The notes under the pieces: model-generated
The model's database searches: none
The model's input: only the letters and a program-made list of their open reading frames with translations
Told to the model about the DNA's origin: nothing
Translations under genes and position numbers: made by a program
Shown: in pieces, positions 11,601 through 19,640 of the stretch
How the letters are laid out: every line of letters starts with the position of its first letter
Position numbering within the stretch: the stretch's first letter is position 1
Origin: Paludibacteraceae bacterium
GTDB lineage: Bacteria; Bacteroidota; Bacteroidia; Bacteroidales; Paludibacteraceae
NCBI GenBank assembly: GCA_017439235.1
Contig: JAFSJN010000001.1
Coordinates: 19,194 to 83,193 of the forward strand
Reading direction: 5' to 3'
DNA length: 64,000 nucleotides

Positions 11601-14600
11601 GACGAAACATTCGAATAGACGTATAGGTAGTTGAGACCATTGTGCATATAAGACGAAGACGTGCCTATATACGGGATATAGGATGCAGAACTACTATTTG
11701 TCTTATTGCCGGTTGTCCAACACGGAAGTTTTTTACCCGAACCGGTCTCATAGCCTTCGGCCTTGGAGAACGTGATAGTACCCATAGCCTCCGGAGTAAC
11801 AGCAAGACACGGAGTTTTGAAGGTAATAACCTGCCACGGAGATATACCACCCTCACATACAGTAGCAACTGCTACATAGTAGTCGGTCTGCTCCTTCAAA
11901 CCGGTTATCAACTTCGAGCGTACATCAATTGTGTCGTAGAAGACCACATGAGCCTGCCACAGACTGTCGTTCTTAACCAACGAATCCACATCCAGTAATG
12001 CTAACTGGTCTGCACTAAAGGCTGCGGTATCAACGGCTAACAACAACCATTCATTATCCGTGCGCAAACCGCTGCTAACACGTACCTGGCTGGCCGTCAA
12101 ACCGGAATAACTCGGTTTCGGCAGCGGGCAAGTAATCTTAATAATCGATACATCATCCAGATAGAAGTAGTCCGTTGCACCATAGCGTGTACGCCAAGCG
12201 AAGTATTTTGCATTTGCAGGAATCTTGCTCGCATACTGTTCTTCACTGAGGTCATAGGTATATTGCACACTTGTAGCCACACCTTTCACAGAGTCAAGAA
12301 CGACGAAAGTGCTAAGATCTTCCGGATCAGTCATGACACCGCAAATCCACCAATATGATGTGCCTGCATACATATTAAATGTCACAGCCAGATCTTTCAT
12401 GCTCTCGCAATCTATTTCCGGTGCCACTATATATGCCGGGTTATAGTCAGCGGATGTGGTATGGTAACCGTAAGCGCGATAGCAATTGTTACCCGAGCTG
12501 GAGTATGTAGTGCTCTTATATACGTACGGCAAATAACTTGTCGAAGTAGATTTGGCATTACCGGTGGTCCAACAAAGAATCTGGCTGGTAGCCTTATAGC
12601 TGGTAGTAGCATCCGTAATGCTCTCAAAGTCCTCTTTGTTCGGCTTGGTTGGATCCAACTTAACGCAACCGGTGATATACTCTGCGCTTGTCCATATGCT
12701 GTCGCAATTCGGACGAATCGAGATAGTATACTTGGTCATCGGATTCAATCCGATAGCAGTAAATGCCTTACCGATAACGGTCGAGTCTGCTACAATGGTA
12801 TCCGTGCCTTGCACTACATTAACATACCATTCGTCGTTGTCTGCCTTACCTTTCCATACTACGCTGATTGAGTTAGTAGTAATATCCGTAGCCTCGATGT
12901 TCCAAGCCTCGATACAACTATTCGGCTTAATGGAAACATTATCGATATAGATATCACTATTCATCTCCAGATTGTCACCCAAACCGGAAGTGAAGACGAT
13001 ATTGTTGTAAGCCAGCGTATAATTAGCCAGATCATAACGACGGGTGGTGAACACATTACCACCGTCCATATAGATGGTATCGAATGCTACGAAAGACGTC
13101 CAATCCTGAATGTCACCCATCGAGCCCACATACAATACACTCTTTGTAGATACACCGTACGAACGGGCGTCGAACGACAGAACCACTTTCGTCATATCCG
13201 CATCCACACCCGGCAGCATAGCCAAGTTAAGGTGCGTAGTCGATGTGGACCACAGCTCCAGCATGTTACCATCCTGTGCGCCGGTAGACGGCTTCAGAAT
13301 CTTCGGATAGCCGGTTGCACCGGAGATATAGTCAACTACTTGCCAGCAGTTGAAACCATCTTCATACGCACCGGTCGCATACGACTCGAAGTTCTCTACG
13401 AGCGGAATCGGGAAGTTCTCCGGACACGGAGTCTTGAATGCACCCTCTACCCACCATGTTACTTCGGTGCCGCACATCGTACGAACGTACAAACTATAGG
13501 AAGTGTTGAAATCCAACTTACCGAAACCGAAGGTCGGATTTGTAGTAGCGTCGGTCCATGTCAAGGTATCAGCTACCAGAACCTTCTCCAGCTGTGCAAT
13601 AATGTACAGACTGTCTTCCAATTCACTAGTCGACAACGAGCCTTTAACAAGGGCAAATTCCCAAGTATTGGCATCCGACTTATTCCAACTGATTACTACA
13701 GAATCCGAAGTAGCCTCCGTCAGAATATTTACTGGCGGCAGACATTGTTCGATAGTCTCTACGGTCAAATCATCAATATAGTTAATGGTCGCTTTACCGT
13801 TTACATCACCCCAAACGATAGCAATATAGCCTTCCGGACCGGTGTAGTTCAGGAAGTTAGCATAGCAAAGCGTATAGCCGGCCGATGCCAACGTGAAATC
13901 GCTCACGGGATTAAAGGTATTGATATCCATCGGGTTGGTCATCACACCCAGTATAGCATGTGCCTGAGCCGGAGTAGACGAACCGCTCAAATAGAACTTC
14001 ACTTGCTTCGTCTCCAACGAATCGATAGGAGGCAACGTGATCCAGCTGTCGTTACCGTTAGCCTTCGATGCCATAGTCAAGGACGAACTACCGGAGTGAG
14101 CGTTGCTCGTTACTAAGTGCGGATATTCAGGATCGTTCGAGAATATACCGATAGTAGTCGGATAAGCAATAGTACCCTCACCGATGGTATACATCTGACC
14201 TGGCTTCTGCTCAAAGTCATAGGTCAACGGAACAGTCTTCTTTGAAGCTGTCGTTACAAACGGATAACGATACGACCATCCGGACTTGTTTTCGCCGTTC
14301 ACAGCTTGAACGTATACATAGTACGGTTGGTTCCAATTGTGATCAGCCTCTAAAGCCTCAGTCTTATAGTAATTGGTCGTAACCGTCGTCTGGTCTACTA
14401 TCTGAGTAGCAAGAGCCTTAGCGGGATCTACTTCCTCATTGGTAATCATGATGTTGTAGCTCGGAGCATCACCCTTCCAGGTAATCTCGGCCGAAACGTC
14501 GCGAGGATTAACATAAACCTCGCTCGGCATCATTGCACCATTCTTGTACTCAACACTAATGTCGTCCAGATAGAAGATGTTCTTCTTATCAAAAGCGCTG

Positions 14601-15976
14601 GCAAAAGCCACAAAGTTGCCTTCACCCTTATACGAACTCAAATCTACTACATTCTCTACAAATGTCGAGGTACCCCATACGCTAACCGTATCAACGGGCA
14701 CGAAGGTGGTAACATCCTCAGGATCAGTCATTACACCTACGATCAGACTGTGCGCATAGCTGCGACCTGTCGATTGATAAACTGTGCTCCAGAAACGTAC
14801 TACACATTGATTCAATGCAAAGTTCGCATTTGCTGCATCTGCCAAAGCGGGAGTAGCTACATATGCATACTTGTCGGCAGGAACGGGCTCAGTCATGTTG
14901 TTGGCCCCCGTAAATACGATACAGGTGGTACCGTCATGCGAATACTTGGCGCGGTCTTCCGCAGCAGTTTGGACATTGATAAACGGATTGAAATGACCCG
15001 TATTGTTGCCCCACGTCCACTCCGGATCACGACGAACCGTACCGGCCTCGTAAGGCATATCCGCTGCATAGTAGTACGGAATGTTCTTCGTAGCCTTTAC
15101 ACGGAAGCGGAACTGACCACCCTGCCCGGGGTCTTCGCTGTTCCACATACTGGTCTCGGCCTCACAGAGCGAACGCAGATAAGCGTAGTAATATTCACCC
15201 GAAACGAGTTCTACGTCTACGTTCTGCTGTAAACCGTCAACCAACTTATGGTAAACAACCATACCCGTCGAATCGGGCACTAAGTTCACCGTGTCAGGGT
15301 TGATGATGCTCTTCGTCACGATTAACTCGTACTCGTTGGCATCCCAACTGGCCATCCAGGCAATGTTAACAATACCTGCACCCTTGTTGGTAATTACGAT
15401 GTCATGCGGTACGGTACAAACCGGCGCCGAACGCAACTTAACGCTGTCCAGTACGATACCACGACCCAGATTATCCGTTCCCTCGAACGCAATCTGATAC
15501 GTGGCGTTAACCTCAGGCAGTTCCAATTTTACCTTCTGCCAGTTGGCCATTGCATCACTGAACTCAGCCAATGTTTTCCAGTCGGCTTTCTGGTTCGTGC
15601 GATACAGCACACGAAGAGTGTCGCGGTCTGCCGTCCATTTGGGATTGGCGTACCAGAATGTCAATTCCGGCTGGTACACAATCTCAGGACGAAGGTCCAT
15701 TACCTTACTTACCAAGCGGGTAACATAACCTTGGGTCTCGCCCGAAGTGTTGCGCAAATACGCACGCTTCGAACCTTGCCAAATGGAAGCCGGCCATTGA
15801 GGTGTGTCCTCAATGCTCTCCACTGCCCACGGGTGTTCGCCATAGACAAACTCCTGCGTCCAGACAGTGTCCTGAATGCCATTCTCAAAGCCGTCATCAA
15901 TAAGGATAACCTGAGCCTTGAGACTTACTGTCACAGCCATCACGGCTGCCAGCAAACAGAGAATAGTTCTTCTCAT
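5690..15976 (-). CDS. Giant exported multidomain protein (jelly-roll / FN3 repeats)
   Basis: 3428 residues. A signal peptide (1-21) precedes roughly eleven jelly-roll (cleaved-adhesin/MAM-like) modules alternating with about ten FN3-like modules that begin near residues 188, 482, 744, 1019, 1283, 1578, 1881, 2201, 2530 and 2841. Most jelly-rolls share the logic DFE...CW...YIDDISV and phrases such as GVMTDPEDxxTFV. Residues 3215-3340 hold two copies of a CxGExYxxxxxxxxxxGxYRxxLxSxxSCDS repeat. The tail (KIIYRDNLYIIREG...TGRRVRMKK) matches the C-terminal tails of two other exported proteins here. The family is associated with Bacteroidales adhesins and gingipain-like haemagglutinin domains, so adhesion is the best guess. 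No catalytic domain is recognisable. It is monocistronic, with its own promoter and terminator. Confidence 0.87.
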   Translation of the reverse strand: MRRTILCLLAAVMAVTVSLKAQVILIDDGFENGIQDTVWTQEFVYGEHPWAVESIEDTPQWPASIWQGSKRAYLRNTSGETQGYVTRLVSKVMDLRPEIVYQPELTFWYANPKWTADRDTLRVLYRTNQKADWKTLAEFSDAMANWQKVKLELPEVNATYQIAFEGTDNLGRGIVLDSVKLRSAPVCTVPHDIVITNKGAGIVNIAWMASWDANEYELIVTKSIINPDTVNLVPDSTGMVVYHKLVDGLQQNVDVELVSGEYYYAYLRSLCEAETSMWNSEDPGQGGQFRFRVKATKNIPYYYAADMPYEAGTVRRDPEWTWGNNTGHFNPFINVQTAAEDRAKYSHDGTTCIVFTGANNMTEPVPADKYAYVATPALADAANANFALNQCVVRFWSTVYQSTGRSYAHSLIVGVMTDPEDVTTFVPVDTVSVWGTSTFVENVVDLSSYKGEGNFVAFASAFDKKNIFYLDDISVEYKNGAMMPSEVYVNPRDVSAEITWKGDAPSYNIMITNEEVDPAKALATQIVDQTTVTTNYYKTEALEADHNWNQPYYVYVQAVNGENKSGWSYRYPFVTTASKKTVPLTYDFEQKPGQMYTIGEGTIAYPTTIGIFSNDPEYPHLVTSNAHSGSSSLTMASKANGNDSWITLPPIDSLETKQVKFYLSGSSTPAQAHAILGVMTNPMDINTFNPVSDFTLASAGYTLCYANFLNYTGPEGYIAIVWGDVNGKATINYIDDLTVETIEQCLPPVNILTEATSDSVVISWNKSDANTWEFALVKGSLSTSELEDSLYIIAQLEKVLVADTLTWTDATTNPTFGFGKLDFNTSYSLYVRTMCGTEVTWWVEGAFKTPCPENFPIPLVENFESYATGAYEDGFNCWQVVDYISGATGYPKILKPSTGAQDGNMLELWSTSTTHLNLAMLPGVDADMTKVVLSFDARSYGVSTKSVLYVGSMGDIQDWTSFVAFDTIYMDGGNVFTTRRYDLANYTLAYNNIVFTSGLGDNLEMNSDIYIDNVSIKPNSCIEAWNIEATDITTNSISVVWKGKADNDEWYVNVVQGTDTIVADSTVIGKAFTAIGLNPMTKYTISIRPNCDSIWTSAEYITGCVKLDPTKPNKEDFESITDATTSYKATSQILCWTTGNAKSTSTSYLPYVYKSTTYSSSGNNCYRAYGYHTTSADYNPAYIVAPEIDCESMKDLAVTFNMYAGTSYWWICGVMTDPEDLSTFVVLDSVKGVATSVQYTYDLSEEQYASKIPANAKYFAWRTRYGATDYFYLDDVSIIKITCPLPKPSYSGLTASQVRVSSGLRTDNEWLLLAVDTAAFSADQLALLDVDSLVKNDSLWQAHVVFYDTIDVRSKLITGLKEQTDYYVAVATVCEGGISPWQVITFKTPCLAVTPEAMGTITFSKAEGYETGSGKKLPCWTTGNKTNSSSASYIPYIGTSSSYMHNGLNYLYVYSNVSSSTSYDGAYAIMPELNVDDISKYQVNFWARTSTSTAATYHDNLIVGVVTDPSDLNTFVVVDTLKLSHTAYEPFTVSLEDYQGDYMGNKGRYIMFMTETGVSGATAYGYAYMSEISVTKIPTCRPVTEFKVDSVAEDMAMISWKQYSDSYRMMMSDEEVAEKDKATYDKWLIDSVLTKTDSILIEGLKPNTHYYIYAQALCDGGDSSAISMAYAHILTDCPFVKGFDVPYFTDFDHNSATGTGKRPDCWDGVQLTFDTVGTTQSYPYVYSIKASSVSEPYVLYMYSYGYWNNTSKKFTTNTKSIAVAPKVKGNLAEYMVSFYAKKTGTTDLYGEKLLLGYVTDATQKGMDSTFVKITDVEITTATQSPYQVILGDYVTSLPDGARLALKADWTKQGFDTTALTATKSFYAYFYLDNFKIGMPPSCFPPTLELGNTSLYTADVNIVPAKAWNDKWQIAVVPDSIYSKAGYDAAGHLASDTVRIVDADSANFVISGLTPGTLYWLYARTVCGGEDGNSAWTDLAVSIRTKYYFKDSYYFGFQKSEGWDYCQGSTSTTYWVNPAIEVGYEGGSATTSYTSYYPYCMANTTSSVYAYGPREASDPVNAALRWQASSSYWGGYAVFPGVDEAHDRSFEFKVRCGYGSYNSTKDTIGISTNYACDIEVGMIDKNKGFETYQVLSTVNLPVIPKVKGGLTAANDWFWTQITLDLDSTTVANKQMVLRMPKPADTSTRYIHFDDVTLGAPKGYGLVAISKVEMEATKANVSWDDLGGPWNLYITKENGKKTDTIASYLNLTATSQEVTGLSPQSKYTAVLVAVNAPSDTKFKVNDSRDFRTPCLPMEPDAYGEFFWSFDDPNDTEPNDILAGAATDTAYLKPSCFTTATNYTGAYSNGYQWLWQSKGHDYYSTLGNPTDAYNHREIGYADSYGSLRIWSTSTYVSETVKTWIALPELNCDLDTMMIEFWGRCLANQDETASTNAGKIISTTYLSGNYSTKLVVGTLTDPHDFSTLEVIDTVTYVPAAGLTTSTLVSSDPTGNRYWQKFQLPLAGTSGKYIVLFQPAYGLFFVDNLKIAPVGDNLFAPSGTMTSNVTANSATLSWTAKHPSIQTVVVVTEQDGKTEVLRDTVAGGVMTYTAENLNPASAYQWYVYQTNGTVNTLSAGGQMFYTECVAIAPDYKNGFELADGWRILPAQTSETYKQTLCWTYENAGSSAVSTYTYNYVNATYVYSHKGDYAVRLYANGTTYQTYAAMPAIEDISAYDTLQVNFWMRPGYASSSTGKISTQYTLGSTAATKEYYYSKSVIVGTMTDPMDASTFVPIDTVTYKGTLATTDVVNEGNEYLFQQKKVALTGAQGKYVAFMATLWAKGAENKSTYDYVWIDDVSFSAIQHCEAPEEMEASDISATNATLTWKAPEGADKYIVQVSTDYTFTEDTAFVFNDTVYQNSFVVDSLSAYTQYVWRVRTICAEDLGESEFSQNAAFTTARQPFFIENFGATNLDADWTFATNPAAKVIDSTNVEFSGTNSTTYGYRRVTSAQGLAAGHYAVLFYSSSSATTLDYNYYWMMSPVISLDTTTAAHLSLDLALTGCSGTTTISNIPAVEGSMADDYTFMIVISDDGGKTYKKENIIGIWNNTLAAGHQLRDIPFAGMNLRYDLSKFAGKNIRIAFYREADTYKSATPYSCAVHFDNIRVNYYDNVESDAQACQYQDIDELGFYIDGDKAEAGAKVYKRIEKADNYYAANNGYHDSIYTLNVEYIEVAETIVTDTICEGESYSDVNFTAKTRAGVYRRKLQSVESCDSLITLYLNVAPIIRTDAQEQTICPGEAYTWNGKQYNRAGIYRDTLISMYSCDSIETLVLSYYSDEDTLLVNTTIETNDLPYTYMDINHPYIAGQDPISYAAGTAAGTYMDTVYVQGTNCAAVLVHTLVINQSSGSSLEEILDEASKNGTQKIIYRDNLYIIREGVWTDATGRRVRMKK

Positions 15977-16083
15977 AAGCTTGTTGTTTTTGGTTAATAA
16001 TTAAGTTGATTGAGTTTCTCGATTAGTTTCATTTTTTGTACCTTACTTCACGCGAACTATGCGTATAAAAATAATCGTGGCTA

Positions 16084-16115
16084 CAAAAGTACAACTTTTC
16101 CCGCATATATGCAAA
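16084..16115 (-). promoter_or_regulatory. Promoter of the 3428-residue protein gene
   Basis: Minus strand: TTTG (16112-16115), 20-nt spacer, TACTTTTG (16084-16091). It predicts a leader of about 100 nt before the ATG. Confidence 0.78.
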
Positions 16116-16259
16116 TATTTATACTCAAAAAGTATGTTTTGTAACATCTATTTTGCATTTTTTCTGCATATTCCTGATATTTATACAGTATAACAATTCC
16201 AACGAAACGGCTGAATCGGAAAGGGGCATATACAAGCGACCAACAAAGGAAGGACACTT

Positions 16260-16299
16260 CAACGAGGGATGAACGAGACATTAACGAGTCATTTACGAG
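16260..16299. repeat. Short tandem AACGAG repeats
   Basis: Four AACGAG/TACGAG hexamers spaced 11-13 nt apart, close to one helical turn. They lie upstream of both flanking genes. They could be a slippage product or protein-binding sites; nothing decides between these. Confidence 0.5.
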
Positions 16300-16438
16300 A
16301 GCATTCTCTAACCAGTTGATTTGCAGCTACATACAATGCGCGCTCCTTATAATTCCCTGAAAAATACATTATTATACAATAATTTACGAATCTATTACGA
16401 TTTATTGATTTGAATAAAAATGTTTTTTATGTTTAAGT

Positions 16439-16562
16439 CCTTTGAAAGATTTGTACTCGAAGAGTTGTGGTGTTTGATGGTAAAAAGGTTCTTAAAGTTT
16501 ACTTTTGAGGACTTTTTAGCAGCAAATGACTCAAGAAATGAAATTTCTAAATCTTTCAAAGG
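16439..16562. mobile_element. MITE-like inverted-repeat element, 124 bp
   Basis: A perfect 14-bp terminal inverted repeat (left CCTTTGAAAGATTT, right AAATCTTTCAAAGG) encloses a non-coding AT-rich interior. No clear target-site duplication is visible. The only -7-like box upstream of htpG (TACTTTTG, 16500-16507, with TTTG 23 nt before it) lies inside. The surrounding 15977-16745 spacer otherwise contains only the minus-strand promoter, short tandem repeats and a small hairpin (16630-16647); no gene is seen. Confidence 0.4.
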
Positions 16563-16600
16563 TGTTTTGTGTGTTTTTTTCTATAATTATCGCAACAGTA

Positions 16601-16629
16601 CTAATTCTTAATTCTTAATTTTTAATTCC
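16601..16629. repeat. TAATTCT / TTAATT short tandem tract
   Basis: Degenerate repeats of a TTAATTC-like unit in the htpG upstream region. A close copy lies downstream of htpG at 18991-19013. Confidence 0.55.
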
Positions 16630-16745
16630 AAATGGCCTCTGCCATTTTGTCAGTCCCTCCCCTTTGGCACGGTTTTCGTACTCCCCTCCACGAAGGGCAA
16701 AATGCGCCCCAAACCAACAAACGCAAAATTTAAAACATCAATCAT

Positions 16746-18710
16746 ATGAAAGGTAATATTCATGTAACCTCGGAAAACATCTTTCCGGTCATCAAAAAAT
16801 TCCTCTACAGCGACCACGAGATCTTCCTCCGTGAACTCATCTCCAACGCCGTAGACGCCACACAAAAACTCAAAACCCTCGCCTCCGTCGGCGATGCCAA
16901 AGGCGACCTGGGCGACCTGCGCGTACGCGTCACTATTGATAAGAGTAAGAAAACGCTCACCGTCTCCGACCACGGCGTAGGCATGACCTCCGATGAGGTC
17001 GACCGCTACATCAACCAGATAGCTTTCTCCGGCGCCGAAGAGTTCGTCAATAAGTACAAAGACAAAGCAGAAGCCATCATCGGCCATTTCGGACTGGGCT
17101 TCTACAGCGCCTTCATGGTAGCCGATAAAGTGGAGATTTTCTCCCTCAGCTATCTGCCCGATGCTAAGGCCGTTCACTGGTCCTGCTCCGGCGAGACAGA
17201 GTTCGCTATGGAGGACACCGTTAAAGCCGAACGAGGCACCGACATCGTCCTGCATATCAACGACGAGTTCAGCCAATACCTCGAGGACGCTACCGTCGAG
17301 TCCTTGCTCAAGAAATACTGCAAGTTCCTGCCTGTGGAGATAGCTTTCGGTATGAAGAAAGAATGGAAAGACGGCAAACAGGTGGAGACCGGCGAGGAGA
17401 ACATCATCAATAATGTCAATCCCGCATGGACACGCAAACCGGCAGACCTGACCGAGGAGGATTATAAGACCTTCTACCACGAGCTCTACCCCACCCAGAT
17501 GGACGAGCCGCTCTTCCATATCCACCTCAATGTCGACTATCCTTTCCATCTGACCGGTATACTCTATTTCCCGCGTATCAAGAACAACCTCGACATCCAT
17601 CGCAATAAGATACAACTCTATTGCAATCAGGTCTTTGTCACCGACGAGGTGGAGAATATCGTGCCCGAGTACCTGACCCTGTTGCACGGCGTCATCGACT
17701 CGCCCGATATACCGCTTAACGTGTCGCGTTCTTACCTCCAGTCTGACAATAATGTCAAGAAGATTTCCAGCCACATCACCAAGAAGGTGGCTGACAAATT
17801 GGCAGACATGTACAAGAACGACCGCGAGGACTTTGAGCATAAATGGGACGACATCAAACTCTTCATCCAGTTCGGTATGCTCAGCGATGAGAAGTTCTAC
17901 GAACGCGCTATCGGCTTCGCCCTGCTCAAGAACCTCGAGGGCAAATATGCTACTCTCGACGACTATCGTACGCAGGTCAAAGAGGCGCAGACCGATAAGG
18001 ACGGCAACCTCGTCCTCCTCTACACCCAGGATGCCGATGCTAACTATACTTATATAGAACGCGCACGCGAGAAAGGCTACGATGTCCTGCTTATGGATGG
18101 CGAATTGGATGTACACTTTATGTCTATGCTCGAGCAAAAGAACGAGCACCTGCGCTTCGTTCGCGTAGATAGCGACCTCATCGAAAACCTCATCCGCAAG
18201 GAGGATAAGAAAGACGAACCTACTCTCTCTACCGAGCAACAGGAAGGCTTACGCAAGGCCGTGCAGAACGTGCTCAACGACCCGAACTATTATATCGAGT
18301 TCCAGGCCGCAGCCGCCGATGCCCTGCCTATGTTCCTCACCCAGAATGAGTTTATGCGTCGTATGAAAGAGATGTCGCGCCACCAGCAGGGTATGTCGTT
18401 CTACGGCAATATGCCCGACCAATATACGCTCGTGGTCAACACCGCTCACCCGCTCATCCAAGACCTCGTCGCTAAGATGACGTCCGAGGAAGTAGAAGAA
18501 GTGGTCGAGAAGAAGGAACCTAACACGTCTGGCGAACCAAGTACGTCTGGTACCTCCGAACCCCGGGAGACCGTCACCAAGACCGTCTACAGCCTCGCCG
18601 GCGAAGACGAACGCTTGCATCAACTCTTGGATATCGCCCTCTTGGCCTCCGGCCGCCTCAAAGGCGAATCCCTCGCCCGCTTCGTCAACCGCAGCGTCAG
18701 CCTGCTGTAA
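16746..18710 (+). CDS. htpG: Molecular chaperone HtpG (Hsp90 family)
   Basis: 654 residues, near the usual Bacteroidota length. The N-terminal GHKL ATPase shows its motifs: ELISNAVDA (Glu/Asn for ATP and Mg), DHGVGM (G1), and GHFGLGFYSAF (lid/G2). Middle-domain signatures follow, such as YFPRIKNN-like, RNKIQLYCNQVFV and DSPDIPLNVSRSYLQ. The protein is a cytosolic dimer that remodels client proteins with ATP. The C-terminal region holds an insertion, NTSGEPSTSGTSEP (residues about 593-607), encoded by a short DNA repeat (ACGTCTGG twice, 18 nt apart) just before the final dimerisation segment. The ATG follows an A-rich leader. No clear terminator was found, and the gene stands alone. Confidence 0.95.
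   Translation: MKGNIHVTSENIFPVIKKFLYSDHEIFLRELISNAVDATQKLKTLASVGDAKGDLGDLRVRVTIDKSKKTLTVSDHGVGMTSDEVDRYINQIAFSGAEEFVNKYKDKAEAIIGHFGLGFYSAFMVADKVEIFSLSYLPDAKAVHWSCSGETEFAMEDTVKAERGTDIVLHINDEFSQYLEDATVESLLKKYCKFLPVEIAFGMKKEWKDGKQVETGEENIINNVNPAWTRKPADLTEEDYKTFYHELYPTQMDEPLFHIHLNVDYPFHLTGILYFPRIKNNLDIHRNKIQLYCNQVFVTDEVENIVPEYLTLLHGVIDSPDIPLNVSRSYLQSDNNVKKISSHITKKVADKLADMYKNDREDFEHKWDDIKLFIQFGMLSDEKFYERAIGFALLKNLEGKYATLDDYRTQVKEAQTDKDGNLVLLYTQDADANYTYIERAREKGYDVLLMDGELDVHFMSMLEQKNEHLRFVRVDSDLIENLIRKEDKKDEPTLSTEQQEGLRKAVQNVLNDPNYYIEFQAAAADALPMFLTQNEFMRRMKEMSRHQQGMSFYGNMPDQYTLVVNTAHPLIQDLVAKMTSEEVEEVVEKKEPNTSGEPSTSGTSEPRETVTKTVYSLAGEDERLHQLLDIALLASGRLKGESLARFVNRSVSLL
18525..18550 (+). repeat. In-frame short repeat in htpG
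   Basis: ACGTCTGG at 18525 and 18543 encode the TSG units of a Ser/Thr/Gly/Pro linker. This is one of several in-frame repeat tracts in otherwise conserved genes of this window. Confidence 0.55.
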
Positions 18711-18779
18711 CATCCTTCGGATTAGTATTTAATCGTAAAGGAAAACACGGCAGTAGGACTCTACGAGTCGGAACGTAAT

Positions 18780-18827
18780 CGGTTAACCATTCGCTTAAAA
18801 CAAGTTTTTTAGACGTATGGTTAATCG
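18780..18827. repeat. Imperfect inverted repeat downstream of htpG
   Basis: CGGTTAACCAT (18780-18790) and ATGGTTAATCG (18817-18827) match at 10 of 11 positions, enclosing AAAAC-AA-GTTTT. A perfect 14-bp palindrome (ATGATATATATCAT) follows at 18841-18854. It could act in termination but lacks a T-run. 18711-19023 holds no gene. Confidence 0.4.
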
Positions 18828-18907
18828 ATTTCTTTCTCATATGATATATATCATCTTACTGCCTTCTTAAGAAAACTATTCCGAAAACTGTCTCGAAAAC
18901 TCTTCCT

Positions 18908-18947
18908 CGTTCCTTGATCTTTGTTCTTTGCTCCTTGCTCCTTGTTC
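18908..18947. repeat. CTTTG/CTCCTTG pyrimidine-rich tandem tract
   Basis: A run of TTCCTTG, TTCTTTG, CTCCTTG-like units. It is part of a block of low-complexity tracts between htpG and the gene remnants. Confidence 0.5.
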
Positions 18948-19023
18948 AAAATAAAACTGTTTTCTTATTGGTTTTCTTCTCTTGTTTTCGGTTAATTCTT
19001 AATTTTTAATTTATAGCATAAAA

Positions 19024-19161
19024 TTAGTAGTAGAGATTTTCTCTATTTGTGGCATTTGCTACATTTTCAAATGTCTCAGTGCCTTCCGCCCACACCTGTC
19101 CGACTCCGACAAAAAGAGTCAAAAGCATCAGTAGAATAGCCAAAACAGACTGACGAGACAC
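19024..19161 (-). pseudogene. Remnant of an exported-protein gene (signal peptide only)
   Basis: Minus-strand reading from a GTG gives 45 residues: SRQSVLAILLMLLTLFVGVG, then QVWAEGTETFENVANATN and RENLYY, then stop. The first 26 residues are a convincing signal peptide. The QVWA(E/G)-ET cleavage region resembles the 2177-residue protein at 21162 (IGQVWAGETTYTF). The reading stops at once after the signal peptide and no ATG start exists, so this is probably the 5' stump of a deleted exported-protein gene rather than a functional gene. A strong minus-strand promoter lies about 320 nt upstream. Confidence 0.5.
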
Positions 19162-19189
19162 AATCGAGACAGAATCGGGACGAGACTGC

Positions 19190-19290
19190 CACAAGGGCAC
19201 CACAAGGGCAATCTGAGAAATTTACTTAGTCCCTTTCACTCACTCATTCTTCCACTCATTCATTCACTCAGTCATTCATCCCTGCTGTTT
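19190..19290. repeat. Low-complexity tandem tracts
   Basis: CCACAAGGGCA occurs twice in tandem (19190-19211). It is followed by CACTCATT/CATTCACTCA-type units (19237-19280). Confidence 0.5.
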
Positions 19291-19483
19291 TCGGTCTGTT
19301 TTCTTATCCCATTTTCCTATCCCTTCGTCTCGTTTTCCTTTATATCTAAAACATTTACCCATTTATCACCATTCAAAAAAAGAAACAAAACCGCATCGCG
19401 ATTCTGTTCCTTAGCGAGCACCCCACCCCTCCAAGGCTGACTACCATGAGGTTGTAGGTTGATATAGTGCTGCTTGTTGCATA

Positions 19484-19515
19484 CAAAAGTACCAAAAACT
19501 TTTCACTCCCGCAAA
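19484..19515 (-). promoter_or_regulatory. Minus-strand promoter facing the signal-peptide remnant
   Basis: TTTG (19512-19515), 20-nt spacer, TACTTTTG (19484-19491) on the minus strand. No intact gene follows for more than 3 kb in that direction (the remnant at 19161 and the reverse side of htpG). Confidence 0.65.
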
Positions 19516-19590
19516 CGTTTTTCCGTTTTGCTAACCCAAGATTGCAAAATCGAGATTTCTTTCCGAAACAAAATTTTTCACCTCTAAAAA

Positions 19591-19622
19591 CTTGCACATG
19601 TCAAAAAAAAGCCGTACCTTTG
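19591..19622 (+). promoter_or_regulatory. Plus-strand promoter of the 19.6-19.9 kb transcript
   Basis: CTTG (19591-19594), 20-nt spacer, TACCTTTG (19615-19622). It shares the core GCCGTACCTTTGCA with the promoter at 27756. It is divergent from the promoter at 19484, 76 bp away. Confidence 0.7.
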
Positions 19623-19640
19623 CACTCGATTTTGATAAGG

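Noticed and set aside
16420-16611. 63-codon ORF upstream of htpG
   Set aside because: Lies across the inverted-repeat element, has no promoter or recognisable protein character.
16650-18239. 529-codon open frame opposite htpG
   Set aside because: Exact antisense of a clear HtpG gene; the composition (Val/Leu/Glu-rich without motifs) is a by-product of htpG codon use.
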